The translations under genes were made by a program, and so were the position numbers. From Daphnia pulex (taxonomy: Eukaryota > Arthropoda > Branchiopoda > Diplostraca > Daphniidae): a stretch of DNA of 64,000 nucleotides. The stretch lies in assembly GCF_021134715.1 (NCBI RefSeq), contig NC_060017.1, positions 3,844,001 to 3,908,000 on the forward strand, in the 5' to 3' direction. The notes below the pieces were generated by a model that saw only the letters and a program-made list of their open reading frames with translations, had not been told where the DNA came from and did no database searches. Positions 46,975 to 57,612 of this stretch are shown in pieces (position 1 is the first letter of the stretch; the number at the start of each line of letters is the position of its first letter).

Positions 46975-49266
46975 GTTGGTAGAAGTTTGTTGGTATACCC
47001 CACTAATTAAGCCGATTGACTAAGTCCCTAACTGGCTATTCTTTGGTATACGGTGGGAACAGTAAATGCTATTCCGTGTAAGGTCTTCTACCCAATTGCT
47101 TGGTGGGATATCTAAGGGTTGAATCAGCAATATTATAATAATAAGCTTATTGTTTTGTTTTTTTTGTATTTTGTTTAAAGTTGTTCGGAGGCTGCTATTC
47201 TTTCGTGGGACGTTGTCTGAGCCGCAATCTAGTTCATTCTTGGATATCCTATCATCGATCTCTTGAAATAAAATTTGAAAATCACATTTTACAAAGTTTA
47301 TTTTTTGAATCATAATTTTGTTTCTCAAATACAAATTTCAGTGAGATTCTAAAGGTTGTGTCGTTGATTTTTATAAACTCTTCAGTCTCTTATGTGTTCT
47401 ATGAGTAATATGATCAGAAACATTTGGTCTGTTGCAAAGTCGATTGTGAGTGTCAGTTCGTATTGGTCGCTCTTTACGTTGTCGACCCAAGCCCAACATC
47501 TGAGGCCGGACATTCTGAGAAGGTCGGTGCAAATTTACTTGCTAAAAAAATAACCTTACTAAAAATTTGAAGTTTGATTGAAAAAATTTGACTAGTAGCA
47601 TGTTTCGGCTATATTCCCTCAGACTAAATAATTTTTGTTTAAATACGCGTTATATTTTACCTTCCTCCACTCACTTTCAACGATTCTGTTATATCTTAAC
47701 ATCACTACCTACCACTGCCTGTCCACTTTTACAAAAAAGGGTAGGCGTTTGATTTCCAAACCAACCTGCACCCTAAGCAGCCAAGCTGATGCTGTTAGAC
47801 TTCATTTGCCCGTCTCACGGATTGACGAATAAAGTAGTAGACGTAGACAAGTCGATAGGAATTATTGTGAGGATGAATAATTGCAGGTGTCTCGACAATA
47901 CCGTGATAAAACTAGAATATTTGAGTGTATTTTACTTAACGAAGGTATTCGTGTAATATAACCTGGGATTTGAACATTTCCATATATTTGGAAAACCAAT
48001 GATCAGGCTCGATCAGGCTACATTTTGACTGAGCAAGTTTTTTTGGCGAAGAACTCTAATGAACGTTTAAAAAGCATTTCTGGTTGCTAATTCGTAAGCA
48101 ATATTTTCAAACCGACGCTTTTTTTATTACACATTTAACTTTTGTACTGAAGCACAGAAAAGTCCCGAAATCCACCACAAGGTGCCACTGCAGGTCTGCA
48201 GTTTAATAACAACAATGGCTGCCATGGTTAGTGCAGCGTTAGTGCATGAATTACAGACTGGTAGTGTACTTCATGGTTACTGTTATGTCTTTTACGTGTC
48301 GATGCAGTACTTAAAGGGATCTTTTAAGTATTTCAAAGTGTTTTTTAAGTAGCACAATGTTGTAAAGTACTAAGCGTTGACAATCTTCATCGGTCGTTGG
48401 CTTGTAGATTCCATGAAAGTCATGCATATTCAAAGTTGGCTCAGTTAAAGTGAGTGTTTACTGAACCTGAAGAAAAGAAAACCACAAATCGTATCGTCAT
48501 CTGTATCCTACATTTACAATATTCTTCTTAGTTGATTTAATATTTTTTAATTTTTTAATTTCCTCAACTTCTATTCCCACATGAAAAATAGCTATTAATG
48601 TCTGATTTCTTGTAACAGTTAAACAGTCCATGTGGGAAAAAAAATGTAATAATTCAGACTGTTCATTGATTACCAGTTTCAAATGAAGTAAATTTAGACT
48701 TGACACAAAGGCAAAATATCCAACTAAAATTCTCTTCATATTTGTGGTGTACATTTATTGTAAAGTTTATACTAATTCCTGTTATTTCTCCTTTAGGTCA
48801 TGATCGTCTGAACTATGGAAAATATTCTGTCTAGGGAATGACACCTTAAAAGAAAGAACTGCGGTTGCAATCTCCAACAATATTGCGTGAGTGTAAATTT
48901 TTTTTCATTTTTTTTCTGCTTGTTATTTTTGTTTCTAATTTTAGTAAGTCTCGATAAGCTAGAGCAGGGATCCTTTTAATTTTACTGTTATAAATTTTAA
49001 ACATTTGTTGTTTACAACGCTAGATGGTTATACGATGGCTTAGATTGTTTTCAGCGGTAAAAAACATTAGTTTCACTGTTTCAGTTACTTTTACTATTAC
49101 ACTATTCTTGTTTGTTTGCAAAACTGAAAAAAATCATTGAAGAATTCTTCGTCAACGTCAATTTTGTTATGCCAAAAACAGTGCAGGAAGAATTCATCCC
49201 GTTACGCTATTTCGTGTGCCCTGACACGCAGGATACGAATTACTTGTAATCTAAAATTGAGCGAAG
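46975..49266. other. Region after the snoRNA host gene
   Basis: No firm gene. ATGATCA (47412) with CTGA near 47501 is a possible thirteenth snoRNA. ATG at 48214 opens a 44-codon frame in good context, but I could not extend it through splicing. The rest is AT-rich. Confidence 0.4.
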
Positions 49267-50018
49267 ATGGTGGATGAGAGTAGCAACGCAGAAGCTGCTC
49301 ACCTCTGGAAGGCGTTGAGCGAAGATGAAATCAAAGTAAATTGCAGTTGGTTCCGTGTCCTCCACTTCCAAATCAGTCGCTCTTCTCAGATCCTGATTGA
49401 AGTGATTGACGAATTTGGTAGATTGGTCCACCCATCAAAGTGTGAAGTTCCCTTGATGGATTTAGTCGTAATAATTAAAAAAAAAAATTGTTATTGTTGT
49501 CCATGTTGTTGGCTGAGACACTGAAGATGACATCTTGTGGCCAGGTTTGTCTTCAGTTGTAGGGCGTAGGCTAGCCCTTTAGCCCCTACCTTCTTGGTTC
49601 ATTGTTAGGTTGAATCATGAGGTTCTGAGAGAAAGAGTCGCCATTTTTAGACCTTTTTATTTTTTTGGGTTTTGATGTTAGCTTGATTGCCACTTGTGAC
49701 TTTTCTTAGAATGTGATGGGTTTAAAGTTGGTTCGGGTTGGCGGTTCGTGAGCTTGCTATTATTCTTGGTATAATTGATTCGATTAAATTCTATTGCATT
49801 TGCAGTGAAAGTGGCCTGAAAGTGTTTAATAATTTCATTTTTTATTTGTAGACGAATTTTGATGCTGAAAGACTTGGCAACCATGCTGTCCACCACGCCG
49901 AGAAGCTGAGTAACATTCTGCTTGTACAATGGTAAAACAATTAAACTGATTGAATTATATGTGGATCATAACATTTGTAATGTTTTATTGCAGGCACCTC
50001 TTAATAAAAGGAACTTGA
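49267..50018 (+). CDS. Possible 57-residue microprotein, three exons
   Basis: ATG at 49267 (A at -3, G at +4) starts an exon to 49335 (donor GTAAAT). Exons 49852-49931 (acceptor TTTGTAG, donor GTAAAA) and 49994-50018 (acceptor TTGCAG) stay in frame to TGA. The product begins MVDESSNAEAAHLWKALSED, continues with an Ala/His/Leu-rich stretch (GNHAVHHAEKLSNILLVQW) and ends HLLIKGT. It looks like a small soluble helical protein: no signal peptide and no clear membrane segment. No family recognised. The codon-like composition of exons 1 and 2 and the three consistent junctions argue for a real gene. Confidence 0.45.
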
Positions 50019-50556
50019 GCCATCCAATCTAGGGCTTCCATCCAATCGTGCAGGCTGCATGGAAGTCACATTTACCTTTGCTGTGAACATCATGAACACA
50101 TACACTATTTGAAGGTGACAATCTTATCCAGTTTAGATTTTACAATTAAAATGTGATAAAGCTTTGCATCCATTGGTTAGTTTTAACATTTTGGGATTTC
50201 ATATAGTTAACAGCTATTTCCTTCAGGGTTGTGTTCTGTTATGGATTTTTTAAAGGGGAGTTTGTTGTATGCAAGAAAGGCAGATTCCGAAAGAAGTTTT
50301 GTTTATTTGTTCCATTGTTGAGTATCCTTTAAAGTTGAAATGAATTTGTATTTAAATCTTGAATTAGTCATCTAGTTTCATGTAAATTTATTAATTCAAG
50401 TTTCCACGATAGGTATAAGATAATGTTGCCATATAATATTTGGGTTGAATATTTGAAGTGATATAATGTAGCATATTATTTTTAGTTTCGTACAGGATTT
50501 CCAATGATGCTGAAGATTAATTTTATTTTGTTTATAGGTTCATGTTTATGTAACAG

Positions 50557-50672
50557 TGGTGTTGTTGCAGCCTTTGGTGGTGAAAGATATCTGCATCAAG
50601 TTGCTGTTCCTGTGGTGTGTTGTTGCAGCCTATGGTGGTTAAAGATATCTGCATCGAGTTGCTGTTCCTTGT
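50557..50672 (+). repeat. Tandem duplication of about 60 bp
   Basis: GTTGTTGCAGCCT(T/A)TGGTGGT then AAAGATATCTGCATC and AGTTGCTGTTCCT occurs twice in direct order, with a few substitutions between copies. No function is apparent. Confidence 0.75.
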
Positions 50673-51210
50673 GCATCCAAGGTGCTGGTTTTGTGCTACA
50701 GAAGTTGCATTCAGTATTGTGTTTAATTGCTATTCGTGTCTATGCAGTTTACCTTTTACATGTTGATAAGAAACAAAAAAAGTAATACTGGGAGGATTAT
50801 GTCAAACAAATAATAAACATGTCAGGGATGGGGAAATGAGGAGGAAGTTGGGGTGGGGTATTTGGTTATGATTTACTAAAAGAAGTGAGGTATATTTGTA
50901 ATGAATATGCAGTACTTTGTGATAAAAACTGTTGTTAACCTATACCTTCCTGTCAACCTATACCTCCCCTACTTCCACTTACACATCTATTCCTAAAACC
51001 CCATAAGCACCAACATCAAATCCCACAAATCCACTCACATCCATTCCTAAAACCCCACAATCACCAAACACCCAACATTCACACAATTTTTGTATATGTA
51101 TAATTAAATTTTAATAAATAAAATGCATTGTATGTAACATGTGTGAAACTATATTTATTTTCGAACACTTGCAAAATAAAAAATTCATTAAACAGAGCGT
51201 CCGGTTCAAG

Positions 51211-51746
51211 ACATTTTTTTTGTGCGAGGCTTTTTAGCAAGCAATCTGCCACCCAATTCGACAAAAAGTGGTAGTTTGTTTTCACGGAAATTGCGTCAGA
51301 CGGTTACAAAATTTCTAGTTCAACAATGTCATGTAGAATTAGCATCTAGTCTACTGGTGCAAATTGCGATTCTTTAAGCTTGATTAATTTAGGTGATGTG
51401 TTAATAGCGATTGTGGGTAGCTAAACAATTGAACTAACTTTTTCTGAATATTTTGGTTTTAGATCACTTCGTTGTTTTTAGATTTTCTTGTGATCTCTCT
51501 TCAAATTATTCTGAAAAAGCGAATTAGTTCTATTTTTTAGCTACCCACAATAGCTTTTAACACATCACCTAAATTAATCAAGCTTAAAGAATCGCAATTT
51601 GCACCAGTAGACTAGATGCTAATTTCTACATGAGATTGTTGAATTAGAAATTTTTAACCGCCTGATGCAATTTCCATGAAAACAAGCTATCACTTTTTGT
51701 AAAATTGGGTGGCGGATTGCTTGCTAAAACTCACACATGCAGTGTC
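51211..51746. mobile_element. Foldback (long inverted repeat) element
   Basis: The left arm (about 51211-51455) and right arm (about 51505-51746) are inverted copies. Matching blocks include TTTTAGCAAGCAATC, TCTAGTCTACTGGTGCAAAT and TTAATTTAGGTGATGTGTTA. Only about 50 bases separate them, and even these hold GATCAC/GTGATC. Arms differ by scattered substitutions and small indels. No transposase is present. It is best read as a non-autonomous foldback/MITE-type element; I could not define target-site duplications. Confidence 0.75.
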
Positions 51747-52217
51747 GGCGTAGATCCAGGGAGATTACCTGGAAATGGAAGAGGAGAGAAGAGTGCGAGG
51801 CAAGTTTTTCTGGGGAGCGATTAGTCACTACTAGGCTTCCGGGTTAGACTCATGACCCTCAGATCATGCGCCTTCCAAGTCCCCGTTCGACCAGAGCCCT
51901 CCCCTCCTCCTGGTTTCACAGCGGGTGAGTGACCACCGGCGGGCGTTGGTTAGTGGTTAGTTAGGGAAACGGGGCCACAGAAAAGAAGGGAGCCCAGAAA
52001 TGCACTTGTAATTTAATCTAACTACACAATTTATCAGTCTTGGATTACAGCATTCTCTCGTCGGTTTTCAGTTTCACCAATGGAGTCCCTGATCAGTAGC
52101 GAAGGATTACCCTGTAAGCAGAATGAACATTTATTTGGATGACAATAATTTTCAATAAGATTGTAGCAACAAAAAGCAATACCTCAAATCAAGAGGGACT
52201 GTGTAAGGAGCTTAATA

Positions 52218-52700
52218 GGGAGATTCAAGGGTAGCAGCCATTGGGTTAGCAAACAAGGGACCTTGTTGACTTTCTTGAAAAAACATTACTTTTCATAAAC
52301 TCTGCCATGCAAATTTAGGAACCTGAAGATTAGAACCTGTAAATGAAAAAAAAAATAACATTTTAAAACTAAGTAAAAGAATAATTAAACAGTTTTAAGT
52401 ATATACTCACGCAATATTTTTATCGCCAAAATCATCATCTCGTCCAAGGAAACGCCATCATGTACATCGCGCACAGCCAAAAATCTAAAGGGTAAAACTC
52501 CGTGCTGTGTTGAGAGCAGGGTAGTAGAAGCCGGTTGGGTAGTCGAATGATGCTGACCGCCTAAATGATGTTCATGTAGGCCGCATCTTCTCGGTCATAA
52601 CCTAAATGGCTAAATCAAGAAACAAAATTTAAATTCAGTGACATGACAATGAAGTTACACAGGTAACGGTTTCCTAAGCAATCCAGAAGATGGAACGAGT
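52218..52700. repeat. Degenerate duplication, copy A
   Basis: Begins GGGAGATTCAAGGGTAGCAG and shares ordered blocks with 52927-53345: AGAACCTGTAAAT, AAAAGAATAATTAAACAGTT, TTCAGTGACATGACAA and TGGAA(C/T)GAG. Copies differ by indels and substitutions. Copy A alone carries the spliced open frame described next. Confidence 0.7.
52293..52560 (-). pseudogene. Spliced open-frame remnant in copy A
   Basis: On the minus strand, exon 52560-52411 (acceptor ATTTAG, donor GTGAGT) joins exon 52336-52293 (acceptor TTTACAG) in one frame to a TGA. It contains GVLPFRFLAVRDVHDGVSLD followed by an amphipathic stretch. Upstream, neighbouring frames carry stops, and no start is found. It may be a decayed gene or the end of an unseen one. 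Family not recognised. Confidence 0.25.
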
Positions 52701-52926
52701 TAGGTTCGATGACAAAACGAATAATCCGCGTTAAACGTGTGGTCATTGCCTTATTTTAGAGGGACAACCAGACATTTGGTCTTATAGGCCATATCTAAAT
52801 AAGAAACCAAACAATCATTAAAATTGCTATTAGGATGACAACTTCTCTAAATTCAATTTAAACACAACTTACATTTATGATAGCATAATCACAATATTGA
52901 ACCTCTGTTTTTGTTGTTGACAAACA

Positions 52927-53345
52927 GGGAGATTCAAGGGTAGCAGCCAACAGTTAGCAAACAAGGAATCTTGTTGACTGTGTAGTCCTTGTCCTTTTTT
53001 TTGAAAGGACATGATTTCTCTTACTTAAATAAGTCTGTCATGCCAATTTAGAAACCTATAATTTAGAACCTGTAAATAAAAAAAAATAAGTCACCTTGTT
53101 TATAATTTGTGTTAAGGCTATAGTTTGTGCTTGATGTCTATGACCTAACATTCCTAAAAGAATAATTAAACAGTTATCAGTATAAACTCGAAATTGTCTT
53201 AAAAATTAGATAGACGTAAGAGCAGATCAATACTTTTAAACCATATTAGACTGCAACAAAGAAAGTTCAGTGACATGACAAGTGAACTTACACATGAAAC
53301 CACCAATCAGTTATCCAAGGTTCTCTAGAAAATGGAATGAGAGAT
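52927..53345. repeat. Degenerate duplication, copy B
   Basis: Second copy of the block at 52218-52700, offset by about 640-710 bases. Its equivalent of copy A's last small exon is interrupted by an early stop, and the region matching the larger exon is missing. Confidence 0.7.
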
Positions 53346-54112
53346 TGGTCCATATTGCAATTTTTTACGTTTGATAGTTTATGAGATATAAATAATTTAT
53401 TTTAAATGGTGGCTTGCCAAAAAATCGAATTAAATACACTTTTTCAGAAAATTTTGAAGGTTTCAGTTCACTAGAAAACTTATATCCAAAGTCAAACAAT
53501 TTTTTTTTTAAATAATACCAACCATTAGTGTTTACTAACTAATGATACTGGGTAGCCACAAAACAGAATTTTTTCGACTTTGGATGTCAGTTTACTACCT
53601 TATTAGAAATGTCACGGTGGTCAAGGTTAGAGCAGTTGACTTCTTTGTTTTGGCGATGTCTCTATATGGCAAAATGTTGTTTCTATTCTTTTATGTGACT
53701 TCAGAATTCCAATCAAATTAATCTTTGACTTATGGTAAACTGATAAGTTGGATTTCACTTGTTATGTTATCCTTGGTTAATACGACGACCAACGAAAAAT
53801 CCGCCGTTTACCGTACAGCAGACGTACTTTCGTGAAATTTAGGAGAAGCCACGTTGCCAATTTATGCAACTCAACTTGACCAGTAGAAATTTTGAATATC
53901 CTCTTGTATTTGGTATCGTGTTTTGTGCGCGGTTCCTAGATGGCGAAAACTTGTTTACAATTTGATTCCAATCTTTTCCTGTCATTCAATTTACATTTTC
54001 GATCGTACAGTTTGTCTGCTTGAGTCGGTTTCCACACGTGTTGGCACTTCGTTTTTATAAGTCTAAATTGAGCCATCAATTTTGACATTGGACATTCGAC
54101 ACAGTGGCAGAA

Positions 54113-55348
<1,236 letters not shown>

Positions 55349-55570
55349 ACAATAAGGCCGGTGGTTTTTGTTTCAATCCTTTTTTTGTATTGGATATGGC
55401 GTGTCGTAAAAATTGGTTACATAACATGATGAACATTTATTTTCGATACAACACAATTTATTTTGTACACGTTATGTACACATAACAGATCGGAGGATAA
55501 CCTCGAGTAGGAGGAGCTGTCCGTGATTTGTCTAGGGCTGAAATTGGGTAGTTAGTTGCTTTCAAAAGCA

Positions 55571-55576
55571 TTTATT
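55571..55576 (-). terminator. Likely polyadenylation signal of the SERTA-domain gene
   Basis: AATAAA on the minus strand lies about 155 bases after the SERTA gene stop. The 3' UTR between them carries two GA/CT dinucleotide tracts. About 220 bases separate this from the enolase-phosphatase stop. Confidence 0.5.
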
Positions 55577-55731
55577 GGTGTATGTCTGTATGTCGGAACA
55601 TGATTTCATTGAAGAATCGTCTCTCTCTCTCTCTCTCTGGTTCACTTGAGCAAATGGAAGTTTTTTCACTGTAATCGAGAGAGCAACGTGTGGAAGAGAG
55701 AGAGAGAGAGAGCGTGCGCCAAGAAGAAATA

Positions 55732-57612
55732 CTAGGAACCAACCAAGATGTGGACGAAGCCTTCCAGTTCGTCGCCCAATTCACTTTTCCATCTCACACC
55801 CGAAAAGTCAGAAGAAGAAGAATCACTTGTCCACGACGAACCGACGCCACTATGGCCGCTAGTAGCCGAACCACAATGGCTACTCTTCCAATTGGCGAGT
55901 CCCAATTCGCTCACAAGTTCAGGACCGGATGCACCAGCAAACAGAGACGGATCCGAAGAGTTTGAATCGCACAAATATGAATCAGACGACGAACTGGCGT
56001 TGGAATTACCAGCGGCCGACACGTCAAACCCCGACGCAGTCGACATGCTAAAAACGGAACTCCAGTCAATGTCTCGACTGTCTTCATCGCCGAATCCGGA
56101 ATCGTCCTCATCCGCATTGACCACCGAATTCGATTTGCTCTGACTATTCGTCGTCGCCCCATAGTCGCTGGCGAAATTCGTTTCCGACGACGTTGTGTTG
56201 TTCTCGTAGACATTGCTGCTATTAGTCGTCGTGGTGTTGTTGTAGATGGTCGGAGGTGTGTTGTCGGGCTTGGCCGCCGCCGCAGTGTTGTTGAAGACGG
56301 TACCGCAATGAGAGCAACAACACGTATCACAGTTGCTGGTTGCCGAATTGGTAGCTACTGTCGTCGTCGTCTCAGCAGACGGATTGCAGACCAATCCTTC
56401 CCTTTCCATCTCATCCTCAATGTGCCGCAACGTGTTGCAAATGAGAACGGACCGATGGAGGCTCGGGTCGGAGCACTGCCGGTATCGGTTGAGTTTGAGC
56501 ATGGAGAGAGAGAGGACTGAGAGTCGTTGATGCCGATAGCACGGCTGGGGTAGAGATCGCGGATTCATAAGGACGTGGCCGCATTTGGAACAAGATTTGA
56601 CAGCCGGAGCACCACCGTAATGTTGTTGTTGTTGTTGTTGCTGCTGATGTTGGCTTGCAGCTTGGTTCCACATTTGCGGACGCACCCACTCTGGCTGGAC
56701 CGCCGCTTTGGCACCCAATTCTAAATAGGATTTGCCATTTTCATCCCGCTGGATCGTCTGCCCACTACCTCCGGTAGTCAACTGTTGTTGTTGCTGGTAA
56801 CCGTTGGCAGTCGGTTTGAATCCGTTTTCGCCGTAGCTACCGCCGTTGTAGTTGTTGCATTTGGCGTATCCAGCGCCAGTCTTTTTGGGGCAGGTCGACG
56901 TGTAGCCAAAAGTCCAGTAACGTTCATCTGACCTGACGGACTCGTTGCTGCCGTAATGATATCCAGCTGGCTCTTCCCGGCCGCTGTACTGGACATAGGG
57001 ACGAGGGCTGCTGCAGACTCGCTCGAATCGATCCGCCAGCGACTCTCCGCCTCCATTGGCGACGGGCAGCATGGACGTCAGGTTCTGATAAACATTTTGG
57101 CTCGAGTACTGGACCTCGTTGTTGGAACCATTGTTGTTGTTGTTGGCGTAGGAATATTCGACCGCAGGGACGGCCACATTTTCGGTGGAGTGAGTCGACG
57201 TCCCAGTCGAGTAGTACGTGTTGTTGCTGGATGCAGAGTACGGAGTTGAAGCCCGGACTTCGGCCGCGTTGAAGCCATTGACGTACGTTTCATAATCAGG
57301 AGCGGTTGGCTGCTGCTGCTGTTGCTGGACATCTCGATACCAATTGTTGTTGTTGTTGTTGGGCAGCGATTCCGTTCCAGAGGCGCAGTTGCCGGGCACC
57401 AACGTCTGAGCTAAATGATCCGGAGCTTCGACTCCAACTCGTATGGTGCATTGCTGTTTGGCCGCCCGTGGACCGCTGTGTAGTTGTTGGTGTTGTTGGT
57501 GTTGTTGCTGGTGATTATTATTATTATAATGATGCTGCTGGGCCCGTCCGGCCGGTTCTTCCAATCCTTCGATTGTCCGCTTGTTGCTGCAAGGATGCGC
57601 TTGTAGACCCAT
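55732..57612 (-). CDS. tara: SERTA-domain protein, taranis/TRIP-Br-like
   Basis: One long exon encodes 626 residues from ATG 57612 (ACC before it) to TAG. A splice acceptor (TTATTTAG) lies just upstream at 57652, and the frame stays open to it, so an upstream coding exon is possible. The N-terminal half is rich in Gln, Asn and Gly. A CxxC pair (SCSKCG, about 340) precedes the SERTA domain (about 363-406: LSMLKLNRYRQCSDPSLHRS, then VLICNTLRHIEDEMEREG). A second Cys cluster, CDTCCCSHCG, lies near 428-437. An acidic region (DEDDSGFGDEDSRDIDW) and a C-terminal motif ELGDELEGFVHILVGS follow, as in TRIP-Br/taranis. The family are nuclear co-regulators of E2F-type and chromatin programmes; taranis is a trithorax-group gene. 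Confidence 0.8.
   Translation of the reverse strand: MGLQAHPCSNKRTIEGLEEPAGRAQQHHYNNNNHQQQHQQHQQLHSGPRAAKQQCTIRVGVEAPDHLAQTLVPGNCASGTESLPNNNNNNWYRDVQQQQQQPTAPDYETYVNGFNAAEVRASTPYSASSNNTYYSTGTSTHSTENVAVPAVEYSYANNNNNGSNNEVQYSSQNVYQNLTSMLPVANGGGESLADRFERVCSSPRPYVQYSGREEPAGYHYGSNESVRSDERYWTFGYTSTCPKKTGAGYAKCNNYNGGSYGENGFKPTANGYQQQQQLTTGGSGQTIQRDENGKSYLELGAKAAVQPEWVRPQMWNQAASQHQQQQQQQQHYGGAPAVKSCSKCGHVLMNPRSLPQPCYRHQRLSVLSLSMLKLNRYRQCSDPSLHRSVLICNTLRHIEDEMEREGLVCNPSAETTTTVATNSATSNCDTCCCSHCGTVFNNTAAAAKPDNTPPTIYNNTTTTNSSNVYENNTTSSETNFASDYGATTNSQSKSNSVVNADEDDSGFGDEDSRDIDWSSVFSMSTASGFDVSAAGNSNASSSSDSYLCDSNSSDPSLFAGASGPELVSELGLANWKSSHCGSATSGHSGVGSSWTSDSSSSDFSGVRWKSELGDELEGFVHILVGS

Larger units (their letters stand above)
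50019..54112. other. Repeat-bearing DNA before enolase-phosphatase
   Basis: This stretch holds the tandem repeat at 50557, the foldback element at 51211-51746 and the degenerate duplication at 52218/52927, listed separately. Around 50975-51075 CCTAAAACCCCA occurs twice. No intact gene is seen; the 93-codon frame at 50504 merely spans the tandem repeat. Confidence 0.6.

Noticed and set aside
48214-48351. 44-codon ATG frame beginning MAAMVSAALVHELQTG
   Set aside because: The second half is low-quality and I found no consistent splice to further coding exons.
50504-50785. 93-codon open frame
   Set aside because: It spans the tandem repeat, is Cys/Val-rich by composition and shows no family features.
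51835-51905. tRNA-like stretch with CGTTCGACC and a CATGA/TCATG hairpin
   Set aside because: The TTCGA loop lacks a pairing T stem and no acceptor stem is found; at most a decayed tRNA-derived fragment.
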